Under the pieces are notes generated by a model. The model made no database searches and was not told the origin of the DNA. It worked only from the letters and a program-made list of their open reading frames with translations. DNA of 64,000 nt from Shewanella halotolerans. GTDB taxonomy: Bacteria; Pseudomonadota; Gammaproteobacteria; Enterobacterales; Shewanellaceae. The stretch is taken from positions 2,170,001-2,234,000 of the forward strand of contig NZ_CP080417.1 in NCBI RefSeq assembly GCF_019457535.1. The letters are read 5' to 3'. The position numbers were made by a program, and so were the translations under genes. Position 1 is the first letter of the stretch. Every line of letters starts with the position of its first letter. Of the stretch, positions 45,964 to 55,235 are shown piece after piece.

Positions 45964-46448
45964 TTAGCTATACGCTGCTGCTATTACTAGGGTCACTATA
46001 ATCCATGGCCTTTTGATGCGAAAGATTTAGTTCTTAACAAATTGTGTCTCTGGTGCTAGGCGATGTTTTTTTCTGCAACTTTGCCGCTAATCACCTCTTT
46101 TCTCGACGTTTACAAGCATCAAGGCGTCTGAGCTTTTTATGGCATGAAAAGCAAAACCTACCAGGTTGCTGACCTTAGACTGGTGAAATTTGAGGCGCTT
46201 GAAGGGCCCCGCCCGATACCGTACTTGAGTTTTGCTGAGCCTAAACGGATACTTTTACCTGACCGGGCGCTTGTATGCGGTAATTGGTTTAACAACTGAT
46301 GTAGCGAATTGGCCTAGCGGATAACTCTGCGAGTGACTTAGTGATTAGCTTATGCATTGAGTGAGCTTTTAGGTGGTGTGCCTCGTAACAATAGCAACCA
46401 TAGCGGTTCCCGGCGTGTTAGTGAAAGACAGAAGTGGAGGAGATAGGC
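45964..46448. other. Intergenic region before smrA
   Basis: This divergent spacer of nearly 500 bases must hold promoters for the NTF2-like gene and for smrA. I see no terminator or clear operator. A 51-codon open frame lies inside it (46144-46299) and is listed separately as doubtful. Confidence 0.4.
46144..46299 (+). CDS. Possible 51-residue protein, doubtful
   Basis: An ATG-started frame encodes 51 residues with balanced composition (starting MKSKTYQVADLRLVKFEALEG and ending VCGNWFNN). The ribosome site is weak (GAGC far upstream), and I recognise no family. It could be a real small gene or chance. Confidence 0.25.
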   Translation: MKSKTYQVADLRLVKFEALEGPRPIPYLSFAEPKRILLPDRALVCGNWFNN

Positions 46449-47039
46449 ATGAGTGAAGATGAAAGCGCTTTATTTCTCGCTTCTATGCAAGGTGTTAAGC
46501 CGTTAAAGGCAAGTAATGCGGTGACGCCAGTTAAGAGCGGCTTGAGCACTGAGGGGCAGAGGCGTCACCATGATGCGCAGCGGCGCTTAGCGCTTGAGAA
46601 ATTGTCCCTCGAATTAAATGATATTACGCCGCTGGAGCCATACGCCGTGGTGAGCGTTAAGAAACAGGGCGTGCAGGGACAGGTGTTTAAGCTGTTTCGC
46701 CAGGGAAAATATGAGGTGCAGGCGGATCTGGATTTAACCGGCCTGAGTTTAATCAGGGCCAGAGAGCTGCTTTTCGATTTTGTGATAAACAGTCAGGCGT
46801 CAGGGTTAAGAAACCTTATCGTGATCCACGGCACTGGAGTAAATAGTCAGCCTATTCCCGCCAAACTCAAATCTTATGTTGCTGCCTGGCTTGCCGAGAT
46901 AGAGGTGGTGCAGGGATTTCATAGTGCGCCACCGGCCTGGGGCGGCCCAGGTGCCATGATGGTGATGCTAACGAAATCGGAGCAAGATAAGTTAGACACC
47001 GCAGAGCAACATGCTAAGGGCACGCACCGCTGGGCCTAA
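46449..47039 (+). CDS. smrA: Smr-domain protein SmrA
   Basis: The 196-residue protein has a C-terminal Smr domain (about 90-175) with the LDLTGLSLIRARELL and LIVIHGTG motifs. Smr domains nick or cleave nucleic acids, and E. coli SmrA has DNA endonuclease activity. The frame is open from a GTG at 46434, but that codon overlaps the GGAGGAG ribosome site serving the ATG at 46449 (MSEDESALFLASM), so I use the latter. The gene is convergent with the M2 peptidase gene. Confidence 0.88.
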   Translation: MSEDESALFLASMQGVKPLKASNAVTPVKSGLSTEGQRRHHDAQRRLALEKLSLELNDITPLEPYAVVSVKKQGVQGQVFKLFRQGKYEVQADLDLTGLSLIRARELLFDFVINSQASGLRNLIVIHGTGVNSQPIPAKLKSYVAAWLAEIEVVQGFHSAPPAWGGPGAMMVMLTKSEQDKLDTAEQHAKGTHRWA

Positions 47040-47156
47040 CACTTGTGAGCCTAATGCGGCGGCTTAACTCTGAAGGGCCTATTGCTAAGGGCTTGGTGAT
47101 GAGCCAGTTTGCAGCTCCCTAGGGCCTAATGCCGATGTTTTAGCGCTTACATAGAC

Positions 47157-47188
47157 AAAAAAATCACCTCCGAGGAGGTGATTTTTTG
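47157..47188. terminator. Bidirectional terminator between smrA and the M2 peptidase gene
   Basis: The stem AATCACCTCC/GGAGGTGATT is flanked by A and T runs. It lies 118 bases after smrA and 77 bases beyond the end of the convergent peptidase gene. Confidence 0.85.
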
Positions 47189-47264
47189 TTTCTACTCTCT
47201 CAAAGCAGGGCTATGTGCAGAGCCATGTTTACCTGCATCAGCACCTGTTCGATGAGACTGCCGC

Positions 47265-49169
47265 TTACCAGCCACACTGACGGTTAGCCTGCTTGTTCTG
47301 CTCATCCAGCCATACTTTTAGCGGCGCAAAGTAATCGAGTACCGCAGAGGCATCCATGTTTTGCGAGCCAGTGACCACTTCAAGGGCTTCTGGCCAAGGT
47401 TTACTCTGACCCATCTCTAACATGGCGTTTAGCTTAGCGCCCGCGTCCTTGTTACCATAGATGCTGCAACGGTGAACCGGGCCCTTATCGCCGGCGATAT
47501 CACACAGCGCCTTATGGAACTGGAACTGGAGAATATGCGCCAGGAAGTAGCGGGTGTAGGGCACGTTGCCGGGTACATGGTACTTGGCACCCGGATCGAA
47601 GTCGGCTTCGCTGCGGGCGATTGGCGCCTTAACGCCCTGATACTTCTCACGCAGCTCCCACCAGGCTTGGTTGTATTGTGCTGGAGTGATCTCCCCGCTA
47701 AATACCTTCCAGCGCCATTGATCTATCATGAGGCCGAAGGGCAGAAAGGCCACCTTATCCAGTGCCTGTCTTAGCAAGAGACCGATATCTTTGGAGGCAT
47801 CTGGCACCTCTTCCAGTAGGCCGATCTGCTTCAGGTAGTTTGGCGTGATCGACAGGGCGACCGTGTCACCAATCGCCTCGTGGAAGCCGTCGTTGGCGCT
47901 GTTCTTAAAGATGAAGGGCTGCTCTTTATAGGCGCGTTGATAGAAGTTGTGCCCGAGTTCATGGTGAATAACGGTGAAATCTTCCGCCGTCTTCTGGATA
48001 CACATCTTGATACGAATATCATCCAGGTTGTCTAGATCCCAGGCCGAGGCGTGACAGACAACATCACGATCCTTGGGCTGCAGGAAGAGCGAACGGCTCC
48101 AGAAGGTTTCCGGCAGTGGGTCGAAACCGAGCGAGGTGAAGAAGCTCTCGGCCTGTTTAACCATCTGATGCTCATCGTAGCCCTGTTTGGCCAGCAGCTC
48201 GGTCACATCATAGCCAGGATCGGCATCTTGGGGCGCCACCATGTCATAGACGTTACCCCATTGCTGGGCCCACATGTTGCCGAGCAGATGTGCCGGAATA
48301 GGGCCTTGGTTCGGTGCGACTTCATCGCCATATTTTTCGTTCAGCTCGCCCCTGACATAACAGTGCAGCGATTCATACAGAGGTTCGACTTGACCCCAGA
48401 GTCTGTCGAGCTCTGCAGAGAATGCATCGGGCTGCATGTCGTACTGGCTGCGCCAGAGTTCAGACAGGTTGGCATAACCGAGATCTTTAGCCCCTTCGTT
48501 GGCTAACTCCACCTCGCGCTCAAACAGCGGACGCATAGGTTTGGCGATCTCGCGCCAGCCTTTCCAGATCTCCTCAAGCTCTTTTGGATCACGTGAGCTG
48601 GCCATGATGCCTGAAAGCTCAGGCTGAGTGAGACAGCGTCCATCGGCCAGGCAGTATTTGCCTTTACCATAGAGGCCATTTAGCTCGGCGCTGATATTGG
48701 CAAGCTCGGCATTCTTCTTAGGATCCAGGGGCGCTGGCAACACCAGTGCGCTACGTAATATATTGAGTTTACGGGCGTTGACCTCATCCAGAGGTAGCTG
48801 GCTATAATTGGCGGCCTGGGTGGCAAGTTGTACCGATAGGGCGGTTTGGCGTTCGCCGACAGAGGCGGCAAGGGCGGCCGTGTCTTCTGTGATAAAGTTG
48901 CTGTAGATCCACTCGGCGCGGTTTTGTTCGATAGACAGATCGGCGAGTTGGCTCTCGGCATTGCTGATAAACTGTTTGGCCTCGGCCAGCTTATCTTGCT
49001 CAGAGGTTTGCTGTTTTAGACCATCTTGCCCTGCCGCCTGCTGGGCCTTGCTTTCTGTCTTGGCATTGCTTTGTGTATTGACATTGCTATTGTCGTTACA
49101 GCCGCCGATCCCTAGAGAGAGTGCGATGACCACGGCAACCGGGGTCAACTTGGCACAAATTGGTTTCAT
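47265..49169 (-). CDS. M2-family peptidyl-dipeptidase (ACE-like), lipoprotein
   Basis: The 634-residue product is a bacterial homologue of angiotensin-converting enzyme. The zinc motif is HELGH (His403, Glu404, His407), with the third ligand Glu in the downstream GFHEAIGD segment. Family M2 removes C-terminal dipeptides from peptides. I start it at 49169 (MKPICAKLTPVAV), with AAGGAAG upstream. This gives a lipoprotein signal ending Ile-Gly-Gly-Cys (Cys24). The frame is open 21 codons further. Residues 25-60 are a Gln/Ser-rich linker. It is probably anchored in the envelope and helps with peptide use. Confidence 0.93.
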   Translation of the reverse strand: MKPICAKLTPVAVVIALSLGIGGCNDNSNVNTQSNAKTESKAQQAAGQDGLKQQTSEQDKLAEAKQFISNAESQLADLSIEQNRAEWIYSNFITEDTAALAASVGERQTALSVQLATQAANYSQLPLDEVNARKLNILRSALVLPAPLDPKKNAELANISAELNGLYGKGKYCLADGRCLTQPELSGIMASSRDPKELEEIWKGWREIAKPMRPLFEREVELANEGAKDLGYANLSELWRSQYDMQPDAFSAELDRLWGQVEPLYESLHCYVRGELNEKYGDEVAPNQGPIPAHLLGNMWAQQWGNVYDMVAPQDADPGYDVTELLAKQGYDEHQMVKQAESFFTSLGFDPLPETFWSRSLFLQPKDRDVVCHASAWDLDNLDDIRIKMCIQKTAEDFTVIHHELGHNFYQRAYKEQPFIFKNSANDGFHEAIGDTVALSITPNYLKQIGLLEEVPDASKDIGLLLRQALDKVAFLPFGLMIDQWRWKVFSGEITPAQYNQAWWELREKYQGVKAPIARSEADFDPGAKYHVPGNVPYTRYFLAHILQFQFHKALCDIAGDKGPVHRCSIYGNKDAGAKLNAMLEMGQSKPWPEALEVVTGSQNMDASAVLDYFAPLKVWLDEQNKQANRQCGW

Positions 49170-49350
49170 GAATGCTTCCTTTGTTATTTTTGTGTGGCTT
49201 TTTGTGGGGCATAGTTTACTCAATTCCACCAAATTTTACAGTTGATCGCGCTTTTCCTTATCTGCCTTAGCCATTAATGGTCCCCATGCCTGTGCAAGGC
49301 TTCGCAAAGCTTGTTGATTTCCATTTGACAATAGGTGAACCAGTGTTTAA

Positions 49351-49368
49351 TTTAAACACACGTTTAAA
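49351..49368. promoter_or_regulatory. PsrA-type operator in the psrA promoter
   Basis: TTTAAAC-ACAC-GTTTAAA is a perfect 7-bp inverted repeat whose centre AAAC-N4-GTTT matches the PsrA motif described in Pseudomonas and Shewanella. It overlaps the likely -10 of a promoter whose -35 is TTGACA at 49325-49330, so binding should repress the downstream psrA-fadE pair. Confidence 0.75.
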
Positions 49369-49388
49369 TCAGAGTTGTAGGTCACGGA

Positions 49389-50027
49389 ATGGCAAATCGA
49401 TCCGACACGAAAACAAGAATACTGGATGCGGCAGAAAAGCTATTCGCCGAGCGCGGCTTTTCAGAAACCTCCTTGCGGCTGATCACCAGCAAGGCAGAGG
49501 TTAACCTCGCCTCGGTAAACTATCATTTTGGCTCTAAGAAAGAGCTGATCCGCGCCGTACTCGCGCGCTATCTGGATCGTTTCATGCCAGAAGCCTCAGA
49601 TGCCGTGGTGCAATTAAAACAGGCTAGCGAACCTAGCCTGAATGAGATCTTCTCGTCATTGGTTAAACCGCTCCTCGAGCTTAACAAGTTTAAGGCCGAC
49701 GGCACCCGCACCTTTTTGCAGCTGTTGGGCCGTGGCTATATCGAGAGTCAGGGGCACCTGAGATGGTTTATTACCACGCATTATGGTGAGCATCTGAGCG
49801 AGTTTGTGAAGGCGGTTGCCGAAAGCGCGCCACATATTCCCCCCGCAGAGATGTTTTGGCGATTACACTTTACCTTAGGCACTGTGGTCTTCACCATGGC
49901 CTCGGCCGATGCCTTGACCGAAATTGCCGAGGCTGATTTCAATGAGCACAATGATATCGAAGCCGTGATCCGCAAGGTTATTCCATATCTGGCTGCCGGT
50001 GTGGCAGTGCCTGTGACAACGCAGTAG
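49389..50027 (+). CDS. psrA: TetR-family fatty acid regulator, PsrA-like
   Basis: The 212-residue repressor has an N-terminal TetR helix-turn-helix (about 9-55, with TSLRLITSKAEVNLASVNYHFGSKKEL) and a ligand domain. Adjacent fadE (8-base gap) and the palindromic operator over its own promoter identify it as a PsrA-type regulator, known to respond to long-chain acyl compounds and to control beta-oxidation genes in Shewanella. Family assignment is firm, and the symbol rests on context and operator. Confidence 0.82.
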   Translation: MANRSDTKTRILDAAEKLFAERGFSETSLRLITSKAEVNLASVNYHFGSKKELIRAVLARYLDRFMPEASDAVVQLKQASEPSLNEIFSSLVKPLLELNKFKADGTRTFLQLLGRGYIESQGHLRWFITTHYGEHLSEFVKAVAESAPHIPPAEMFWRLHFTLGTVVFTMASADALTEIAEADFNEHNDIEAVIRKVIPYLAAGVAVPVTTQ

Positions 50028-50035
50028 GGGGCAAC

Positions 50036-52312
50036 ATGACACTCTTTATCCTGGCACTATTGGTTATCATAGTGCTTTTTGGCGTGAAAAATATTCGTAT
50101 GCAGTGCATCACGCGGCCCGTATTCGCTTTCTTTAAGAAGGTGTTGCCGCCGCTCTCCGATACCGAGAAAGAGGCGATGGAAGCCGGTGATGTGTGGTGG
50201 GAAGCAGAGCTGTTTCGTGGCAAGCCTAATTGGGATACGCTGCACAGCTACGGCCGTCCAAGGCTGACCGAAGAGGAGAAAGCCTTTATCGATGAGCAGG
50301 TGATGACGGCTTTAACTATGATTGATGATTTCAACATAGTGCAGGAGCGTAAAGATCTGCCGCCCGAGCTGTGGGACTACTTCAAGAAAGAGGGCTTCTT
50401 CGCCCTGATCATCCCCAAAGAATATGGTGGTAAGGCCTTCTCTGCCTATGCCAACTCAACCATCGTCAGTAAGCTTGCCAGTCGCAGCGTCAGCGCAGCG
50501 GTGAGTGTTATGGTGCCAAACTCCTTAGGTCCCGGCGAACTGCTGACCCACTATGGCACCAAGGAGCAGCGCGATCATTGGCTGCCGAAACTGGCCAGCG
50601 GTGAAGCCGTGCCTTGTTTTGCCCTGACAGGCCCCGAGGCGGGTTCAGATGCGGGCGCCATTCCCGATACCGGCATAGTGTGCCGTGGTGAGTTCCAGGG
50701 CGAAGAGGTGTTAGGCCTCAAGCTTAACTGGGACAAGCGCTATATCACTCTGGCTCCGGTATCTACCGTATTGGGCTTGGCCTTCCAGATGCGTGACCCT
50801 GAAGGCCTGCTGGGAGACAGAGAAGAGATAGGGATCACCTGTGCCCTTATTCCAACGGATCATCCCGGCGTTGAGATAGGTAATCGTCACAACCCGCTTA
50901 ACATGGGCTTCATGAATGGTACGACTCGCGGCGAGGACGTCTTTATTCCGCTGGATTGGATCATTGGTGGGCCGCAATACGCGGGCCGTGGCTGGCGTAT
51001 GTTGGTCGAGTGTCTCTCGGCCGGTCGCGGCATCTCGCTGCCCGCCTTGGCGACGGCTTCCGGTCATGTGACCACGAAAACCACCACTGCTTACAGTTAT
51101 GTACGCCATCAATTTGGCTTGTCCATCGGCCAGTTTGAAGGGGTGCAAGAGGCCTTGGCGCGTATTATCGCCAACACCTATCAGCTAGAGGCGGCGCGCC
51201 GTCTGACTACCACGGGGATCGATCTTAAGGTCAAGCCTTCAGTGGTTACCGCCATCGCCAAGTATCATATGACAGAGATGGGCCGGGATGTGCTCAACGA
51301 TGCCATGGATATTCAATCGGGCAAGGGGATCCAGCTTGGGCCTAAAAACTATCTAGGTCATGGCTATATGGCCACGCCGATATCGATCACGGTAGAAGGG
51401 GCGAACATTCTTACCCGCAGCCTGATGATCTTCGGACAGGGAGCGACACGTTGTCATCCTTATGTGCTGGCCGAGATGGAAGCCGCGGCCATGGAAGATA
51501 CCGGCGAGGCGTTAGAGCGCTTCGATAATCTGCTGCTGGGTCACATGGGCTATGCGGCTCGTAATGCCCTGAGCTCACTATGGGGCGCCTTAACCGGCAG
51601 CCGATTCAACTCGGCACCCGTATCCGGCGAAACCAAACAGTACTACAAGGATATGACTCGTCTGTCGGCGGCACTCGCCTTCGTTACCGATCTCTCCATG
51701 TTGGTGATGGGCGGCGATCTCAAGCGCAAGGAGATGTTGTCGGCGCGCCTGGGTGATGTGCTCAGCGAACTCTACCTGGGCTCGGCCACCCTCAAGTTAT
51801 TCGAAGATAATGGCCGTCAGCAGGACGACCTGCCGACCGTACACTATGTGATGCAGCTTAGGTTACAAAGGGCGGCTAAGGCGCTTTATGGCGCGCTGCG
51901 TAACTTCCCTAATCGCCCGCTGGCCTATGCGATGCGAGCCTTGGTGTTCCCACTGGGTAACCATTTCAATGGTCCGGACGACAAGCTCACCATTGCCGTG
52001 TGTCAGAGCATGCTCAGACCCGGTCCGGCCCGCGATAGGTTGACCCATCTTTGCCCAGATTTCGAAGGGGATAATGGTGGTATTGCCGAGGTGGAAGATG
52101 CGTTTATCGCTCAGTACAAGGCCAAGCACCTGTTTAAGACGCTGCGCAATGCTCAGAAGGAAGGCAAGCTGGAGCGCAAACAGGCAAACGATGCCCTGTA
52201 TGCCCAAGCCTATGAGCTTAAGATCATCACTGAGGCCGAGCGCGACACGCTACTCGAGGCCGACAGGCTACGTAAGATAGCGATCGCTGTGGATGAGTTT
52301 GAAAGCCTGTAA
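50036..52312 (+). CDS. fadE: Acyl-CoA dehydrogenase FadE
   Basis: FadE catalyses the first oxidation of fatty acyl-CoA in beta-oxidation. The 758-residue protein starts with a membrane helix (about 2-18) and then has the large FadE-type dehydrogenase region with FALTGPEAGSDAGAIPDTG, GRGWRMLVECLSAGRGISLPALA and DIQSGKGIQLGPKNYLG. It is slightly shorter than E. coli FadE (about 814). It is co-transcribed with psrA and ends before a bidirectional terminator. Confidence 0.95.
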   Translation: MTLFILALLVIIVLFGVKNIRMQCITRPVFAFFKKVLPPLSDTEKEAMEAGDVWWEAELFRGKPNWDTLHSYGRPRLTEEEKAFIDEQVMTALTMIDDFNIVQERKDLPPELWDYFKKEGFFALIIPKEYGGKAFSAYANSTIVSKLASRSVSAAVSVMVPNSLGPGELLTHYGTKEQRDHWLPKLASGEAVPCFALTGPEAGSDAGAIPDTGIVCRGEFQGEEVLGLKLNWDKRYITLAPVSTVLGLAFQMRDPEGLLGDREEIGITCALIPTDHPGVEIGNRHNPLNMGFMNGTTRGEDVFIPLDWIIGGPQYAGRGWRMLVECLSAGRGISLPALATASGHVTTKTTTAYSYVRHQFGLSIGQFEGVQEALARIIANTYQLEAARRLTTTGIDLKVKPSVVTAIAKYHMTEMGRDVLNDAMDIQSGKGIQLGPKNYLGHGYMATPISITVEGANILTRSLMIFGQGATRCHPYVLAEMEAAAMEDTGEALERFDNLLLGHMGYAARNALSSLWGALTGSRFNSAPVSGETKQYYKDMTRLSAALAFVTDLSMLVMGGDLKRKEMLSARLGDVLSELYLGSATLKLFEDNGRQQDDLPTVHYVMQLRLQRAAKALYGALRNFPNRPLAYAMRALVFPLGNHFNGPDDKLTIAVCQSMLRPGPARDRLTHLCPDFEGDNGGIAEVEDAFIAQYKAKHLFKTLRNAQKEGKLERKQANDALYAQAYELKIITEAERDTLLEADRLRKIAIAVDEFESL

Positions 52313-52367
52313 AGCTTTATGATCTTGAACTTTCAGCTCTAATATTCAGGCGTTGACATATAGGCAT

Positions 52368-52396
52368 AAAAAAAGGTACGCATTGCGTACCTTTTT
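52368..52396. terminator. Bidirectional terminator between fadE and pykA
   Basis: The stem GGTACGC/GCGTACC with a 3-base loop is flanked by seven A and five T. The two genes converge on it. Confidence 0.9.
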
Positions 52397-52450
52397 CTTT
52401 TTCAGGCGGTTCATCTAGATTAACGAACCACTAGGTTGTCGCTGAAAGTC

Positions 52451-53890
52451 TTAGGCGACGATCAGAACCTTACAGGTGTTAGTGCCACCGATAGTTTCCA
52501 TCGCGTCACCCTTGGTCATCAGTACCATATCACCGGATGTGAGGTAACCCGCTTCGGTCAGGGCTTCAAGTGCCTTCTTCGCTAGCTCGTCTGCGCCGTA
52601 GGCAGTTGAGTCGAAGTAGACAGGTTGTACGCCGCGATACAGTGCCATCTTAGCCAGAGTCACGTCGTGACGTGACAGCGCCAGAATAGGCAGGGCAGAG
52701 CTGATACGAGACATAAGCTGAGGCGTCGCACCAGATTCTGTCAGGGCAACGATAGCCTTAACGCCTTCTAGGTGGTTGGCCGCATACATAGTCGATAGGG
52801 CGATGGTTTCTTCAACAGAGGTGAAACGCTCATCCATACGGTGCTTAGACACCTGAACGCTTGGGTGTGCCTCGGCGCCAAGACAAACGTTAGCCATCGC
52901 TTTAACGGTTTCTTCTGGGAAGTCACCGGCAGCGGTTTCGGCCGAAAGCATCACGGCGTCAGTGCCATCGAGCACGGCGTTAGCCACGTCCATTACTTCG
53001 GCGCGGGTTGGCATTGGGCTGGTGATCATGGACTCCATCATCTGAGTCGCGGTGATCACGCTCTTGTTCAGCTGACGAGAGCGGCTGATCAGTTTCTTCT
53101 GCACCGCAACCAGGGCAGCATCACCAATTTCAACACCCAGGTCACCACGGGCAACCATTACGGCGTCAGAGGCCAGGATCACATCGTCCATGGCTTCATC
53201 AGAGGCGACGGCCTCGGCGCGTTCGACTTTAGAGACGATCAGCGCATTGCTACCAGCCTTCTGGGCCAGTTCACGGGCGTAGTTAAGATCGGCGCCGCTG
53301 CGTGGGAAAGAAACTGCCAGGTAGTCGACCTTGATGGCCGCTGCTGTGATGATGTCTTGCTTGTCTTTCTCGGTCAACGCCGCGGCAGACAAACCACCAC
53401 CTTTCTTGTTGATGCCCTTGTTGTTAGACAGGGGACCGGCAACCGTCACTGTGGTGTGAACCTTATTACCTTCAACTTTTTCTACTTTAAGCTGAACACG
53501 ACCATCGTCGAGCATCAGGATATCGCCGATGGTGACATCTTGTGGTAGCTCTTTATAGTCAATACCCACTTGGTGCTCATCACCTTGGCCTTTTTCGAGA
53601 TCGGCATCTAGGATAAATGCCTGACCGATATCCAGTTGCACCTTCTTGTTGTCTTTGAAGGTTGATACACGGATTTTAGGGCCTTGTAGATCACCCAATA
53701 TGGCAACGTGAACACCGAGTTCTTTGGCGATATTTCGCACGTCGGTGGCACGTTTCAGGTGATCTTCAGGTGAACCATGAGAGAAGTTTAGGCGAACAAC
53801 GTTTGCACCAGCTTTGATGATACGACGTAGATTGTCGTCACGATCGGTTGCTGGACCCAGAGTCGTTACAATTTTGGTTCTGCGGAACAT
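52451..53890 (-). CDS. pykA: Pyruvate kinase
   Basis: Pyruvate kinase makes pyruvate and ATP from phosphoenolpyruvate. The 479-residue protein has RRTKIVTTLGPA at the start, the metal-binding NFSHGSPEDH, the catalytic VSKVERAEA lysine region, MVARGDLGVEIG, and VITATQMMESMI. The PykA-type (E. coli PykA) N-terminus suggests the AMP-activated isozyme. It lies downstream of hexR on the same strand, with its own HexR-like box upstream at 53950 and a terminator in between. Confidence 0.96.
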   Translation of the reverse strand: MFRRTKIVTTLGPATDRDDNLRRIIKAGANVVRLNFSHGSPEDHLKRATDVRNIAKELGVHVAILGDLQGPKIRVSTFKDNKKVQLDIGQAFILDADLEKGQGDEHQVGIDYKELPQDVTIGDILMLDDGRVQLKVEKVEGNKVHTTVTVAGPLSNNKGINKKGGGLSAAALTEKDKQDIITAAAIKVDYLAVSFPRSGADLNYARELAQKAGSNALIVSKVERAEAVASDEAMDDVILASDAVMVARGDLGVEIGDAALVAVQKKLISRSRQLNKSVITATQMMESMITSPMPTRAEVMDVANAVLDGTDAVMLSAETAAGDFPEETVKAMANVCLGAEAHPSVQVSKHRMDERFTSVEETIALSTMYAANHLEGVKAIVALTESGATPQLMSRISSALPILALSRHDVTLAKMALYRGVQPVYFDSTAYGADELAKKALEALTEAGYLTSGDMVLMTKGDAMETIGGTNTCKVLIVA

Positions 53891-53949
53891 GAGATACTCC
53901 GTTAAGTTTTAAATAATCTTACTCTATATTAACAGACAAAATGGAGTTT

Positions 53950-53964
53950 TGTAGGAAAATTACA
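53950..53964. promoter_or_regulatory. HexR-like box before pykA
   Basis: TGTAGGAAAATTACA fits the HexR palindrome TGTAAT-N3-ATTACA in its right half exactly and in four of six left positions. It lies 60 bases before the pykA start. Confidence 0.55.
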
Positions 53965-54019
53965 AACAAAATGATCTATCTCAAATTATTAATTTTGTGA
54001 ACTGCTGCGATTAAAAGTG

Positions 54020-54052
54020 AAAAAAAGGCGGCCCCTTATACAAGGGCCGCCT
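54020..54052 (-). terminator. Terminator after hexR
   Basis: On the minus strand, a long GC-rich stem built on AGGCGGCCC/GGGCCGCCT (extended by CTT/AAG with a one-base bulge) runs into seven T. It starts about 20 bases after the hexR stop. Confidence 0.88.
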
Positions 54053-54072
54053 AATATCCTTACAAAACTGGA

Positions 54073-54927
54073 CTATAGTGTCGCTTCTTTGTCTATGCGA
54101 GACTCTTTCAACACCTCTTTTACCCGCTTCAAACTTTCTCTGAAACGTGGGCCGCGGCGCAGGGTAAAACCGGTTGCCAATACGTCGACAATGACCAGTT
54201 GAGCCAGGCGTGAAGCCATGGGCAGATACATGTCGGTATCTTCGGGGACTTCCATGGTCACAGGCAGGGTACATTCGGCGCTGAGCGGCGAGTTACGAGA
54301 GGTGATGGCGATCACAGCAGCGCCGTTCTCACGGGCCAGGCGGGCGATATCAATCAGTGACTTGGTACGGCCTGTGTGGCTGATCAACACCACCACGTCA
54401 CCTTCGCTGCTGTTGATACAGCTCATGCGTTGCATCAAGACATCGTCGAAGCAGATCACTGGGACGTTGAAGCGGAAAAATTTGTTCTGTGCGTCATGGG
54501 CAACAGAGGCCGAGGCGCCAAGGCCAAAGAAGGAGATCTTCTTTGCCTGAGTAAGAATGTCGACCGCCTTATTGATGGCTGCTGTGTCCATGCTCTGTCT
54601 GGCGGTATCCAGTGCCGCCATTGAAGATTCGAAGATCTTAGTGGTGTAGGAGTCTGGGCTGTCGTCTTCTTCGACGTGGCGGCTGACATAAGGCGTACCG
54701 TTGGCCAGGCTCTGTGCTAAGTGCAGCTTAAAATCGGGGAAGCCTTTAGTGTCGAGACGGCGGCAGAAGCGGTTCACAGTAGGTTCACTCACGTCGGCCA
54801 TCTTGGCCAGGGTGGCGATGCTGGAGTGAATCGCGGTTTGTGGTGACGCCAGGATCACCTCAGCCACTTTACGTTCCGACTTACTGAAATGTGTTAGGTT
54901 TTTCTGAACCTTTTCTAGGGTATTCAT
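54073..54927 (-). CDS. hexR: HexR, RpiR-family regulator of central carbon metabolism
   Basis: The 284-residue protein has an N-terminal RpiR helix-turn-helix (about 1-77; SIATLAKMADVSEPTVNRFCRRL) and a C-terminal sugar isomerase (SIS) domain (about 125-260; FFGLGASASVAHDAQNKF) that binds 2-keto-3-deoxy-6-phosphogluconate in characterised HexR proteins. It lies between pykA and the divergent zwf-pgl-edd-eda operon, its known targets in Shewanella. HexR-like boxes lie in front of all three transcription units here, including one 20 bases before its own start, implying autoregulation. Confidence 0.95.
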   Translation of the reverse strand: MNTLEKVQKNLTHFSKSERKVAEVILASPQTAIHSSIATLAKMADVSEPTVNRFCRRLDTKGFPDFKLHLAQSLANGTPYVSRHVEEDDSPDSYTTKIFESSMAALDTARQSMDTAAINKAVDILTQAKKISFFGLGASASVAHDAQNKFFRFNVPVICFDDVLMQRMSCINSSEGDVVVLISHTGRTKSLIDIARLARENGAAVIAITSRNSPLSAECTLPVTMEVPEDTDMYLPMASRLAQLVIVDVLATGFTLRRGPRFRESLKRVKEVLKESRIDKEATL

Positions 54928-54946
54928 ATGCGTACATCCACTGGAT

Positions 54947-54961
54947 TGTAATGTAATTATA
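54947..54961. promoter_or_regulatory. HexR box before hexR
   Basis: TGTAAT-GTA-ATTATA differs from the palindrome TGTAAT-N3-ATTACA by one base. It lies 20 bases upstream of the hexR ATG and would block transcription or initiation there. Confidence 0.7.
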
Positions 54962-55160
54962 TTTATTCTTTTATGTCATGATAGAACCAAACAAAAAGTG
55001 CTACAGTTTGGTTTATATGACGAATTATGATCTAACTACAGAGCAAACTTTCTACTATATATAGTAATTTAATCACAAAAAGCATATCAGATTTTGGTGT
55101 CTCGTTGCTAGTTTACTAATAGGTCATTTTTTGCAAAATTTAGATGCAATTAACAAATTC

Positions 55161-55175
55161 TGTTGTTATATTACA
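55161..55175. promoter_or_regulatory. HexR box before zwf
   Basis: TGTTGTTATATTACA keeps the right half ATTACA exactly and four of six left bases of the HexR palindrome. It sits inside the wider inverted repeat TTGTTG...CAACAA, 61 bases before the zwf start. Confidence 0.6.
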
Positions 55176-55235
55176 ACAAACATGTGAGCTTCTCATCGAA
55201 ACGATGGGACACAGTACATAGGAGATTTTTAAGCT

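Noticed and set aside
52841..53548. A 235-codon frame antisense to pykA
   Set aside because: It is a long shadow frame of a conserved gene with high codon bias and has no recognisable domain.
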